A DNA stretch of 64,000 bases from Lepeophtheirus salmonis. Lineage: Eukaryota > Arthropoda > Copepoda > Siphonostomatoida > Caligidae. Below are positions 46,381 through 56,545 of the stretch, piece after piece. Under the pieces are notes generated by a model that saw only the letters and a list, made by a program, of their open reading frames with translations, did no database searches and had not been told where the DNA came from. Both the position numbers and the translations under genes were made by a program. The stretch is taken from positions 8,060,001-8,124,000 of the forward strand of contig NC_052134.2 of assembly GCF_016086655.4 (NCBI RefSeq), read 5' to 3'. Positions within the stretch are counted from its first letter, which is position 1. Each line of letters opens with the position of its first letter.

Positions 46381-47500
46381 TTATAACTTCTTACTATAAG
46401 TTTTAGACAAATGCAAATGACTTATTGTAAATATTTTCTTATTTGTTTTGGGGTAGATCTTTCGTTGATCTTTCACGACTTGTAGAAGACATGGAAGTTG
46501 TGATTCGTCATTTTTTATTAAACCACTATATGCTGTGATAAGTGCAACTCCTCTTTCAGCAAGAGCATTGCTCACGTTGCACGAAGCAACTTTTTCTGAT
46601 GCCTCCATACCATTCCAAAGTCCTGGGTCAACTTTTAAAATTTTCTTGATTTTTTTTTTTTTCCTTTTTCTTGACAAAGTCTTCAATATTATTTTATTTA
46701 TAAAAAATTAAGTTATTTTTTTCCCTTCTGTACTTACCTTTGAGAGAGGTAAGCATTTTTCTTTCTATATTTAAATTTACTTTATCATCGAAGAAAGCTG
46801 GTGTAACGATTTCCTCCAAAAAACTCCTTATATGTTTGGAAAATTGGTTAGAGGCGAATTTTTAAATATGACAATTAATTGAAGAATATCCGATTAACAA
46901 CTTGATTAGACTAAGATTGCTCAAAGGAAAATTAGAGGTATGATATCAATTGACTTAAGTTTTTACATATACTCTTGCAATTAAAACACAAACATCACGT
47001 AATTATCGTTTTTCACATGGAGTCAATTTGAATTCTGGGTAATATAAATATTGAATTCACTTTTGAAAACCAACAGACATGGTCCATTGCACCAGGGTAA
47101 CATTAACTTAACTCCACACTCAAGGACATTGCCAAGAAATATACATAATAGTTCACCATTTTCGTCTCCTTAATATCTTTTTTTAAGACTATCTTTTGCA
47201 AATTCAATTTTATAGTTGCGTATGCCTTTCAAAAGACTGCCCACATTTTCTTCTGCATTTGCAGAATTTAAGTATATTTTTTGACTGATGACCAATTTCT
47301 TTTAATTTTCTGAACAAAGGAATATCTGGTGACGATATGGGACCCGTACACTCTTGTACACTCATTCCTATAACGAATTCCATTATACAGTGTCTTCCAG
47401 CAAATAAAAGAAGTTTTTAGCCATTTCATTATTCAACAAGAACCTAAGTTCCATGATTGAGGCTGGTATTTGAACTTATAGTGTCAAAACATAATCGACA
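46381..47500 (-). pseudogene. Family 2 relic: uncharacterised multi-copy protein, transposase-like
   Basis: Read on the minus strand from about 47495: CFDTISSNTSLNHGT (from memory relatives have CFDTT.SNTG); KLLLFAGRHCIMEFVI at about 47410 (family ACRHH..E); ECTGPISSPDIPLF at about 47320-47357; ENVGSLLKGIRNYKIEFAKD near 47215; LPGAMDHVCWFSK at 47063-47099 (family PGA.H.ARWM.K). After a decayed part come FLEEIVTPAFFDDKVN and IERKMLTSLK at about 46738-46830, ending at a good donor (AAAG|GTAAGT). The last segment is ASEKVASCNVSNALAERG followed by VALITAYSGLIKNDESQ and LLQVVKD at 46430-46610. Stops in the first part and the CRHH to GRHC change indicate decay. The donor and a downstream open segment suggest that a spliced or intron-bearing copy was the source. 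The function is unproven. The motif order parallels family 1. Confidence 0.65.
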
Positions 47501-49839
47501 ATAAAGAACAAGAATGTATATAAAAAATTTTTTTGTTTGTAGGAACAATCTTTGAATATGATTAGATTTTTTTTCTGGTTTCATATGTTAAAATTTAATT
47601 AAAATGGTCACTTAGGTGAAAAAGGTCAAAAGGGCCAAGGTAATTTAAAATTTAATTTTTTTCCTTAAATTTAATGTAATTTAAACGTAATTACAAATTT
47701 TGATATTTATGAGTCCAATAGTGGGGCTGCTAAATTTTAATCAACTTCAATTTAAGTTATCTTGAAATTAGGAATATTTTTTTGTTGAAGAATATAAAAT
47801 AAATTTTTTGTAAATTTAATAACCTTGATTTATTGTTTAAAATTTTTTAATTAAAAATATATGGACATTATTAAAGAGAATACTCTATTTTTTCGTTCAA
47901 ATGTAAATTTTCAAAACTTTATGAACCTTGAGCTACCTCTAAATATTTTTCAAAACGCTTTAAACTTTTCTTGGGTGTTTTTTAAGGTTATAAACCATAC
48001 TTGAACCTAAGCCATTTACGTTTCAAAAGAAATAGTTATATTGTCACCCTACTTAACATGCCTAGAATATCATTCTAACATACTAAATAAAATACACATT
48101 AAAATATATTCATGTATGAGTAATTACTTATAAGGAGAGCTCTGTTATCCACCAGTTTCAACAAGGAGAGACGCGATAGGAATGAGTTAGCAGGGAGAAG
48201 CTGTTGAAATATATAATCTGACAGTGTCGTTACGTTTCCCCAAAACATGTCTTACAATACCTCTAACATGTTTGTTTTAAAAAAATCTGTAAATGGCTGT
48301 GATTTGAAATTCGGTTGAAAATTTGGAAAAAATGGTTGAAATTGATATGGATGAAATTTGGAAGCAAGGACTCTTCTGTCCAATAATCTCTTGATGTTTT
48401 TTTATCATTTTTAAATATTTATTTGTTATATCTACATATCTTGATAGTTTTGATAAAACCCCAATAACGAAATACTCGGAAAAGAGGATCCCAAGAGAGA
48501 ACCCGTAGCTGATATTGATAAACTATTTTGTAAGACATGGTTATAATGCTCATGAGAGGTAAATAAAAATCGTTGTTTTCTTTATGGTTATTACATAATA
48601 TTTTTTTACTTGGGGTTGGCATCTTTCAATCCCCTCTACTTTTTGAATGATAAGAGGTGGGGGATGAGTCACCACGTATATATTTTTTTGTTTCCATTTT
48701 TTATATTTACTCTGCTTCAAATAAATGCTTACTCTCATACCTACTTGAGGGAATTTTATGCTAATAGAAAGACTAAAGGTAGTTTTTCTTCTTTCTTATG
48801 AAAAGGACTTTGTTTTTTAAGTACAATCCTTTTAAGAAAGCTTAAGTAATTAGAGTAATGTTTTAGATATCATTTATACATTGTTATCAGCACCACACAC
48901 AAAAAACTGTAGGTATATTTATACATATGTATATGCTTAGGAAATTTTTTGTATCCTCTAACGCTTTCCAATAAAGCTATAGCTGCTTCTGAAGAGACAA
49001 AAGAAGATATATTTAATTATATGATAATACACACAAAAAATTTCTTTATTTGCTTATATATATAATTGAGTTTATATAAATGCAAATTACTATATCTAAA
49101 GAAAATCCCACAGTATAAATATAACTACTATATATTTATATATATTTTGTGAGTAGTTTACAACAGAAGGACAACTCTTTTTAGATGCACGCGTACTCTT
49201 TTTTTGCTTGACATTTTTTGGCCGAATACGGGGTTTTTTTAAACAGTAGACTAGTTATTTTTGGAGAAGGAAAGTGAATAAAAATAATTGTTTAATGAAT
49301 GCCTTAGTCATAAATGAATTGAAGTATAGATATGTCAATTTATTTTTGATAGTAGTTTGACAATGAGTTGTTAATGTCTTTTTGAACATATAGATGGAAT
49401 TTAATATTTTAGTTGCAATAAAAATATATCGTCGAAATATTAGTTTAAAGAACAAGTATGGACTATTAAACATTTGCCCATTTCATAGGCTAATTTATAT
49501 ATACTGAGTTAGTGGAATTGATTAAATGATTGGATAAAATAATATCCCAATAGGATGAAAAAAATGAACTCCGTATTAAGATCATTCACCCGTGAATATT
49601 GTGAGTTTTTTATCTTTTCTAACCCTTATCTGTCATTTTTTTAGTTCATCCATGTTTGTGATTTCCTCAAATTAAGATCAATCTTAATTTGCAATTTGTT
49701 GCCTATATATGTAGAAAGTGGGGACCCGCTATTTGTAGTGCCATTTAATTAAGAGGTTTTATGACCCAATCCTACTACACCTGTAAAACAAGATATGCAA
49801 TTTTTTTTCTATCCAGTGTATATAAGTATAAACTGTCGG
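47501..49839. other. AT-rich DNA without a recognised gene
   Basis: The N-terminal part of the family 2 relic may extend to about 47560 but cannot be read. The remainder holds only short AT-rich frames (for example 48550-48801 on both strands). Confidence 0.4.
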
Positions 49840-50225
49840 AACAATAACAAAAAGGCAATGTCTGTGCCAAGAAAACTAAATAGACCCTTGGCACCTCCAT
49901 CAGGACATCTAAAAGTTCATTAAGGATCACTCTTCTCTTACAGCTAAGAAAAATCAAATCTCTGCAGCAACAATATAGCTGAATTCTGGTATGGTTCCAA
50001 GGGGCCCTCCTCCATCCCTGACCTGAAACACATGGACTTTGCAATTTCAATCGATTTGGAAAAGCATGCCTGATGCACATCTCATCCAAAATAGATAAGC
50101 TTTGAGCCGCCATTAGGAAAGTTTGGTATGCCGTGGGCACAACCTTCAAGAGCTCCCAAGCTGTTCACCGGGTATCCAGGCTGTTATTGTTTGTCAAGGA
50201 GGACATATTGAATAAAAAATATAAC
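49840..50225 (+). pseudogene. Mariner-type transposase C-terminal relic
   Basis: The plus strand reads SNNIAEFWYGSKGPSSIPD then LKHMDFAISIDLEKHA near 49965-50065, corresponding to the FWP..WPPSSPDLNPMDFA.W..LE block with the third catalytic Asp retained in SIPDLKHMD. A stop interrupts CTSHPK at about 50075. In the next frame AALRKVWYAVGTTFKSSQAV near 50110-50165 matches the C-terminal helix. The usual FRRR.E end has decayed. A 124-codon antisense open frame over the same bases is a shadow. The relic resembles the one at 5995-6390. Confidence 0.65.
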
Positions 50226-51239
50226 GAAATATCGTATTAAAGATAAAAAAAATTTGTTTACGGTTGTCTTTTCTTCATTCGATACTTTTTTTTAAATTTG
50301 AAGTTGTATTTTTTCTCTTTGAAAAAAAAAACAACTATAATTTTCATCAATTTGATCAAAATTGATGAACATATTACACTTTTAAATAATGGTCTATTCT
50401 AGTCCTTTTTTTTTCTAACAATGCTTTATATCGGATTCATCAGCAGATGAAGACGTAACTAAAATACTTTTTGTATCGTAATCATGTACTTTTGTTCCAT
50501 TATTCAGATCCTCTAAGGCAAAAAAATTCAATATATAATAAAAGTATTAAAAAAGTAATAATTTTCAAATAAGGGATTTCTTGGCCAAAATAACCCGAAC
50601 ATTTCTGGGGATATTTTGGTCATGTCTATATTTTTCGAAGTAAATCCCAAAGCCCATTTGAAGGTCATTATCTCAACAATAGGGCAAACTAAGATTCAAT
50701 GTTTGTCAATTAGTGTTATATAAAAAACTTTTAAATATATAAAGACATTCATTACAGTATTGTTTTAATTAAATTCTATCTTTTATTTCTAATGAGAGTA
50801 CGTTCTATGTTTTATGATGTGATTATTCTTTGGTGAACCTTTGTTCGTCCTACAAGTCAAATTGACCAGTTTTCACCTTTTAAGTACAAAAAATACCTAT
50901 TATTGATATTTTTTAAACGTTTGATGTAGTTAGATCTACCTCAACGTCAGGAATAGTACAAAAATATTATTACATATCATAACATTTTTGACAATTATAA
51001 ATGATATTTTATGTTTTAAAAAGGCATTATAAACAGATACACCTATTGAAATATTCATAGATTTTCTCTCAAAGAACACTTTATGTTGACAAAGATCTAG
51101 AATAAAAGCAATAAAATAGGAGAAACAGTACATTGTGCAAGGAAACATCGAGGCCTTAAATGGATAACAGCAGGGTTAATATTTAAACAAAAAAAGGTTC
51201 CTTATTAGAATAAGCAGTTTACAAACATGGTGCCTTCAT
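50226..51239. other. AT-rich DNA without a recognised gene
   Basis: Nothing recognised. Confidence 0.4.
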
Positions 51240-51700
51240 TCAGTTCAGTGCCTTGAGAGGTCCCTTGAAAGCGAAGACGATGGAAAATTTAGGACATGGA
51301 AGACTTGGACACTTTTAAGTGCGGCCAAATCGATGAGGGAGCATTCCAAAGCTCTCAATGATAGTGGCTGGGCATTGAAAAAGTATGTGAAGGATTTTGA
51401 GAAACTTATTTTGTGCGACGAAAAAAAAAAAACTGCATTCAAGAGCAAACGAGGTCAAAATAGGTTAGTAATGATTGAGTTAGTTATACCATAATTTGTT
51501 GACAGTTCAACCTTGTCCTTATACAACTACGTAATTTGGCCCATAGTCGAAAAACCAGCCTGAGCCACCCTTCACTGAGATTTGGATGACATAAAGGCCT
51601 CCATCGAGCAACAGAAAAAGGGAATGTACAAAACCTTCATCAAGAAGGGTTGCAGCGCCTCTAGGTCCCGCTTGTAGGCCATGGTAGCTTTCAAATTTAT
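51240..51700 (+). pseudogene. Internally deleted mariner-type transposase relic
   Basis: The N-terminal part SAAKSMREHSKALNDSGWAL and KKYVKDFEKLILCDEKK at about 51320-51430 corresponds to the mariner second helix-turn-helix (PT.SMR.HAK.L.VS...LR..V..DL). Less than 100 bases later the C-terminal part starts with LYNYVIWPIVEKPA near 51517. It continues with DLDDIKASIEQQKKGMYK then TFIKKGC and RSRL.AMVA to about 51690. The normal distance between these blocks is about 150 codons, so the catalytic centre is missing. In-frame stops are also present. An antisense frame here is a shadow. Confidence 0.65.
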
Positions 51701-52393
51701 GATATTTCGAAAAATAGAAAAATAAATCAATAAAGAAGTAAATGATAAAGAAACAATATAAAACTCTTTTTTATTCTTGCAAAAATTTATCTTATCTTTG
51801 TTATAAAAAGTCCACAATTTGACCTTGCACACAGAAGATTTAGAACTACCAATATATATGTTATGCACTGTTTTTCTACTTGAACATTCCCCAAAACTAT
51901 TGATCTTTTGGGAAAATATTCTTTAGTTAACTAAAAATACTTCAATTATTCTATTCAATGCCCTATGAATATTGATGTTATCCGATAACCATCAATGACT
52001 GAAATCCTTCATTCTTTCCCTCTCTAAAATACAATAGAACTCACAAAGATACAATTTAGTTCCATTAGGAAGAGGTGTAATAAAAGGTATTACTGCTTTT
52101 TAAGATGAGAATACTAGTAAAAAAGTTATAAAAAAACCATTATCTATGTAATGGTCATTAAAGCTGCATCAGGGAATTCTTCTCTGAGGATTGAAATATT
52201 TGTAGAATGTTTTACAAAATGTTTTACATTAGATATTGATTTTCTAAAGATAATATATGACATCGTTACATTGGTTTCTTTTAAAAGACTTGAAAAAAAA
52301 AATAACATTAATATCATTTCTTTGAAAAGGCATTTGTTATTTAAATATAAAACTTAGAATCGAAAGGGGTTCTTTTATTTTGCTTAAAAGCTA
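51701..52393. other. AT-rich DNA without a recognised gene
   Basis: Nothing recognised. It ends at the TA that flanks the next element. Confidence 0.4.
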
Positions 52394-52402
52394 TTTAAAG
52401 GA

Positions 52403-52422
52403 GATTCAAAACGAGCGGTTTT
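52403..52422 (+). repeat. Left terminal inverted repeat core
   Basis: A 20-bp perfect reverse complement of 53237-53256. The likely element end lies about 9 bases further left, next to TA. Confidence 0.85.
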
Positions 52423-53236
52423 TTCCAGTAGGGCTTTTTTGACAGGTGCGCGCGAGTTCTGTAAAATTCATACGTCATTTTTACTCACTATTGTTTTACA
52501 ATTCTTAATGGAAAGATATAAGCCACAACAACGTGTACAAATTGTTCAATTGCACTATGAAAATCAGCGTTCTATGAAAGTAGTTTTTCGCAAATTACGC
52601 CCAACTTATGGTCCACATAATCGACAGAATGTATAATTCGCAGAATAATCGAAAAATTTGAAAGGGCAGCAACTTGCTGGGTTGTCCCGTCGTCTGGTAG
52701 GTCACGTACATCTTGCAGCGTAGAAAATATTGCGAAGGTAGCCGAGAGTGTACACGTTACTGTCAACGGCAAACGTTATCGAGCCATTGTAACATACTTT
52801 TTGGTACCTCAAATTGAAGCACATGGTCTCGACGATATTTGGTTTCAACAAATTCACTTGCCATACAGCGCACGTAACAATGGACTTATTTGGACATCAT
52901 TTTGGAGAGCAATTATTTTCACGTGTTGGCCCGGTGAATCACACCTTTGGACTTTTTTCTTTGGGGCTACGTAAAAGCAAAAGTCTATGTGAATAAACCA
53001 GCGACGATTGAAGCATTGGAAGCAAATATTGAGCAAGTTATTCGTGAGATTCCGGCCACAATGCTCGAACGCGTCATCAAAAATAGGTGCGAAAGAATGT
53101 ACCATTTAAAGGCCAGTTGCAGCCAACCTATGAAAGGGATTATTTTCTAGAAAAAATTGTAAAGGATTGTTTTTTCGGTTCATAATAAAGTTTTGACCAT
53201 AATATAATATTTTATTTGTTTTATTTCTACAATCCC

Positions 53237-53256
53237 AAAACCGCTCGTTTTGAATC
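53237..53256 (-). repeat. Right terminal inverted repeat core
   Basis: A 20-bp perfect reverse complement of 52403-52422. A canonical AATAAA (53184-53189) lies just inside, after the relic stop codon, and could be the transposase polyadenylation signal. Confidence 0.85.
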
Positions 53257-53266
53257 ACCCTTTCTA

Positions 53267-53789
53267 TAGAAAAAAAAACTAAATTATTTCAATAAATATT
53301 ATCGAATTTAAAAAATTAAATTTTTTAAACAATGAAAGATGTCTTAATGAAATCCGTCGGTTAAATTATGCATTAATCTTCTGGGAAGGAACTGTGATTT
53401 GGAGAAATTAGGAAGACAATTATTCCATCTGCTGCAAGACATGTCGGTTTTTTATTTGTGTATTTCAATGAGAAATTTCTTGGACGAGGACTTCACCTTT
53501 GATTTAATTCGATATTTTCCTGTTTAGTCAATTAGACATTACCATCAATTATAGATGTTATATATATATTTATCAATTCAATTTTAGATAGAAAAATGAA
53601 AAGGAAAGAATGATATGAAAAACGTCTTTGGGGTATTTTGTTATAATTATTATCATCTGTTTAAGTCTAGTGCAGAACCTTTCAAATAAATTCATATAAA
53701 ATTTCGGCTTTAGTTGCGAAAAAAACAGTGACAGTGACAATATTCAGTTGATCTTCTATTATTTATCAGACTCACGAAAGCTTCCATTT
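53267..53789. other. AT-rich DNA without a recognised gene
   Basis: Nothing recognised. Confidence 0.4.
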
Positions 53790-54135
53790 GAAGTCCTTGA
53801 AAAAATCAAAGTCAAAGGGAAACAGTTAGGTCTATTAAACGCCAAGAGTTATGCTTTTCAATTATGCTGAGGAGGATTTTGCACCGGGTCACAAGCTTTA
53901 CTTGATCCAAAGAGTCCTAACCCTGAGAATGAGTTATCTTGTATGTATGATGGCTTAAGTCTTGCTTCACCAAGTGACGAATGGGGATCTGACAGTTGTC
54001 AAATTAACGATCAATTTCATTGACGGTACCATGGTAACTTCTGTCGGAAGGGTACCTTTAACTACCACAACGAGTTATTTTGGCCTTTTTGTCCTTGATC
54101 AAGACCTTGTCAAAGCACGTGTCCTAGACACGTAA
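53790..54135 (+). other. Unclassified coding-like patch
   Basis: Balanced base composition. One frame reads NAKSYAFQLC, then after a stop GGFCTGSQALLDPKSPNPEN followed by ELSCMYDGLSLASPSDEWGS, with several Cys residues. Another frame reads KLTINFIDGTMVTSVGRVPL and continues to VLDT before a stop at 54135. I cannot tell which frame was real. The second vaguely resembles an aspartyl-protease-like strand pattern. It is probably a relic of a gene or retroelement. Confidence 0.3.
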
Positions 54136-54832
54136 TACCTCATATAGAAGACATGAAGATAAAAAAAATCCTAGTATTTTAAAGATTAATTTGCTTTTTA
54201 CTCTTCAATGTCGCTAATAATATGTATCCATTTAACAGTGGAATTTTATTTATAAATAAATAAAATTGTCTCATTTTTCACTTGTACCAAATACAATGTA
54301 CAATATTGTATTTTTAACGTCTTATCCTGAGTCAACTGTTGTATTTATATATAAATTCCACATAAATAACTTTTTATTAATGTATATTATATTCTGTTCA
54401 TTGAACATAAAATATATCGTCAAGTAATTAAAGAACATTAAATCCATCATTTTCATGACGCAAATGGTAGTCCTTAAAACGAATGTCTAAGCATTGTGAG
54501 ATATGGGTGGATAAGAATGACTCTTATTTGAAAGAACATTCAGGTGTACAGTTAATAAGGAAACCATGTTAACCAAAGTCCAGAGGTCTAAAGAAGCACC
54601 ATTATGATTACTTGATATACACATTACATATTTGAAGGATATATTAAAAAAAGAAATCTCCAAATAACTTCAAAATGAAAAGTAAGATGGAGATAATCAG
54701 GGAAGCAGTTGAAAACTCCAATCAGAATGCGGAGGATATTATCATTAATGGATACATCATTCCCAGAAATTGAAGCCAAAATCGATAAAACAATTCAAAT
54801 AAAAAGTCCACTAATATAAATTTAGTATGAAA
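54136..54832. other. AT-rich DNA without a recognised gene
   Basis: A short readable piece near 54674-54770 (MKSKMEIIREAVENSNQN...) ends at a stop and is not recognised. Confidence 0.35.
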
Positions 54833-55255
54833 TACAGGGTTGGCCAGCGAAAAATGGACTTGAGAGTATTTTATTGTACATTTCCAGTTTCTCGGATTTC
54901 ATGACCTCTGTCAGGAGGTGGAATGAGATCCTTTTTCGAGAGGATAATCCTAAGTTTCCCTTCACATCCCTCTTGATGGTCCTATCAGCCACGGAATAGG
55001 CGTTGATGGGTTAATTCATCAACGTCCACCTTGCTCTTCTTCTCACAGCTGGACAGGCCACTCCGTATCTATCTATAAATATTACCTCCACTTCTTGCTT
55101 TCCACAAGAGATGTTCTCTAGCATTCTTCAACTTGAAAAACTGGATCCTGGAGTACTTCACAATGTACGTAATCTTTAGCACCTTTTCTTTAGCATCTAG
55201 AAGATCTGAAATACACTGTCTTTTGCCTCCTCACTCACTCATGTTGACAAAATAT
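54833..55255 (-). pseudogene. Mariner-type transposase N-terminal relic with one terminal repeat
   Basis: The minus strand starts with ATGAGTGAG near 55245. It reads, after an early stop, KRQCISDLLDAKEKVLKITY and IVKYSRIQFFKLKNARE (55130-55230), the first helix-turn-helix of salmon-louse-type mariners. Next come RARWTLMN and SVADRTIKRDVKGNLGLSS near 54945-55035 (family S...RTI.R.V...LG..S). RKRISFHLLTE then leads into the end of the element. The lower boundary CAGGGTTGGCCAGCGAAAAA at 54834-54853 looks like a mariner terminal repeat, so the catalytic half was deleted and the N-terminal half now abuts the end. The opposite terminal repeat was not identified. Confidence 0.6.
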
Positions 55256-56464
55256 TTATTTAAGTTTGTTTATGCATAAAAATACTTGAATCAGACTAGC
55301 CTAATATAACTCCTAAATCTTCCTATATTAGTTTTTAAATTAGTATTAATTTACAATCCACGTTTCATGGATGTACAATATTTAACACTTTGTGAATAGT
55401 CAACAGTATTAGACGCTCTTGGTCGCTAATCAACCAGTAAATTTGATGTTAGAATATCTACTATTAAGTAATAGTTGCAATTTTGTGGCGGTAAAATACT
55501 TACAATTTTAATAGAGTTGCAATTATTTTATAAGATTAATTGAAACTCATTAACATTTGAATAGATAGTCAAAAAAATGTAAATTTTTTTAATATTTGCA
55601 TAACTAATTGTTTAATAAAATCATTTGCGCTTAGTATCAACATTACGTTGAATAGTTGTCTCATAATAAAAAAAAAAGATAAAGGTAGGAGTCTGAATAG
55701 AATTTTGAAGAGAACAAAAAAAAATGGTTTTGTTATAAGACAATACTACAAATTAAATTATAAAGAAACCAGCTTTTCTTTCTTTCTTCCTCTTTTTTAT
55801 TTTAATTAAATAAATGAAAATTAATGAGTTTCCCTCAGGCGAAAGGAAGGAGGAGTCTTAGTTTCTACTTAATTTTGCACCTTTTTTAGAAGGTTTTTCT
55901 TGTTCAAAAACTAAAAAAAAAATCGTACTTACATATTTAAGAATTTATAACCGACGTAAAAGGTTAAAATTATTGTATATATTCCCAGCGATGTAGAAAG
56001 TATGTTTTTGTAAACGGGATTGTATTTTCTATATTTAACAGTCTCAACAGTGCTTTTATTTTAAAAATCAAATAATAGATTTGATGTTATTTGATTCAAT
56101 ATTATTACTTATGTTTACAACTAAATTTTATTATTTATTTGGTCAAAACATTAATGAAGTATATTCTTTATATCAAATAATTTTTTTTAAACACTAAATA
56201 GAATAAAAGAAAATACAATAATAATTCTAGTTGTTTTTGTTAATCTTACACTGAACCTGATTTTGGATACAAAAAAAATTGCTAACAAATAATTTTGACA
56301 ACCTTCTTTTTTTATACAAACATGAGTTATGTTATTTATTTTTACTTGATATGGGCACAAGACTCAACTTAAAATTAATAAAAAAACTGAATCACTTGTT
56401 TCATTATAGTAATTATATGAGTAGACTCAAAAAAAAAAAAGTTGGGATGTCTCCAGTAATAATT
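55256..56464. other. AT-rich DNA without a recognised gene
   Basis: Nothing recognised. Confidence 0.4.
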
Positions 56465-56545
56465 TGACAACTTGACCACCATTGCCGGCAATGAAAGCCT
56501 TCAAACGGGTCATGAAGGCTACATACACATTTTAGATGTCGTTTT
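56465..56545 (-). pseudogene. Mariner-type transposase C-terminal fragment
   Basis: The minus strand reads VYVAFMTRLKAFIAGNGGQV near 56475-56535. This corresponds to the C-terminal V..AFR.RLEA.IA..GGHIE block common to many mariner transposases. Nothing upstream on that strand is recognisable, so only the last ~25 codons survive. Confidence 0.5.

Larger units (their letters stand above)
52394..53266 (+). mobile_element. Compact Tc1/mariner-type element, DUF4817 class, internally deleted
   Basis: Terminal inverted repeats of about 27 bases flank the element, with a perfect 20-bp core (GATTCAAAACGAGCGGTTTT) at 52403-52422 and 53237-53256. TA dinucleotides adjoin both ends (52392-52393 and 53267-53268), as expected for this superfamily. 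The coding relic starts at ATG 52508: MERYKPQQRVQIVQLHYENQ, then VVFRKLRPTYGPHNRQNV, which is the DUF4817-type helix-turn-helix. RSRTSCSVENIAKVAESV-like sequence reaches about 52748. The next codons (VTVNGKRYRAIV, 52757 onward) belong to the C-terminal half of such transposases. IWFQQ.., CHTAHVTMDLFGHHFGE, WGYVKAKVYVNKPATIEALE and ANIEQVIREIPATMLERVI follow. The segment with the first catalytic Asp (about 100 residues) is gone, and shifts and a stop at 52634 are present. The copy cannot encode an active enzyme but might be mobilised in trans. Confidence 0.85.

Noticed and set aside
47616..47639. 24-base collagen-like micro-exon (GEKGQKGQG) between AG and GT
   Set aside because: Too short, the length does not fit whole Gly-x-y triplets, and no other collagen-like sequence was seen nearby.
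49775..50149. 124-codon minus-strand open frame
   Set aside because: The plus strand over the same bases reads a mariner C-terminal transposase with recognisable motifs, so the antisense frame is a shadow.
54674..54770. Cytochrome P450-like piece (INGYIIPRN)
   Set aside because: The resemblance covers fewer than ten residues and no neighbouring P450 motif was found.
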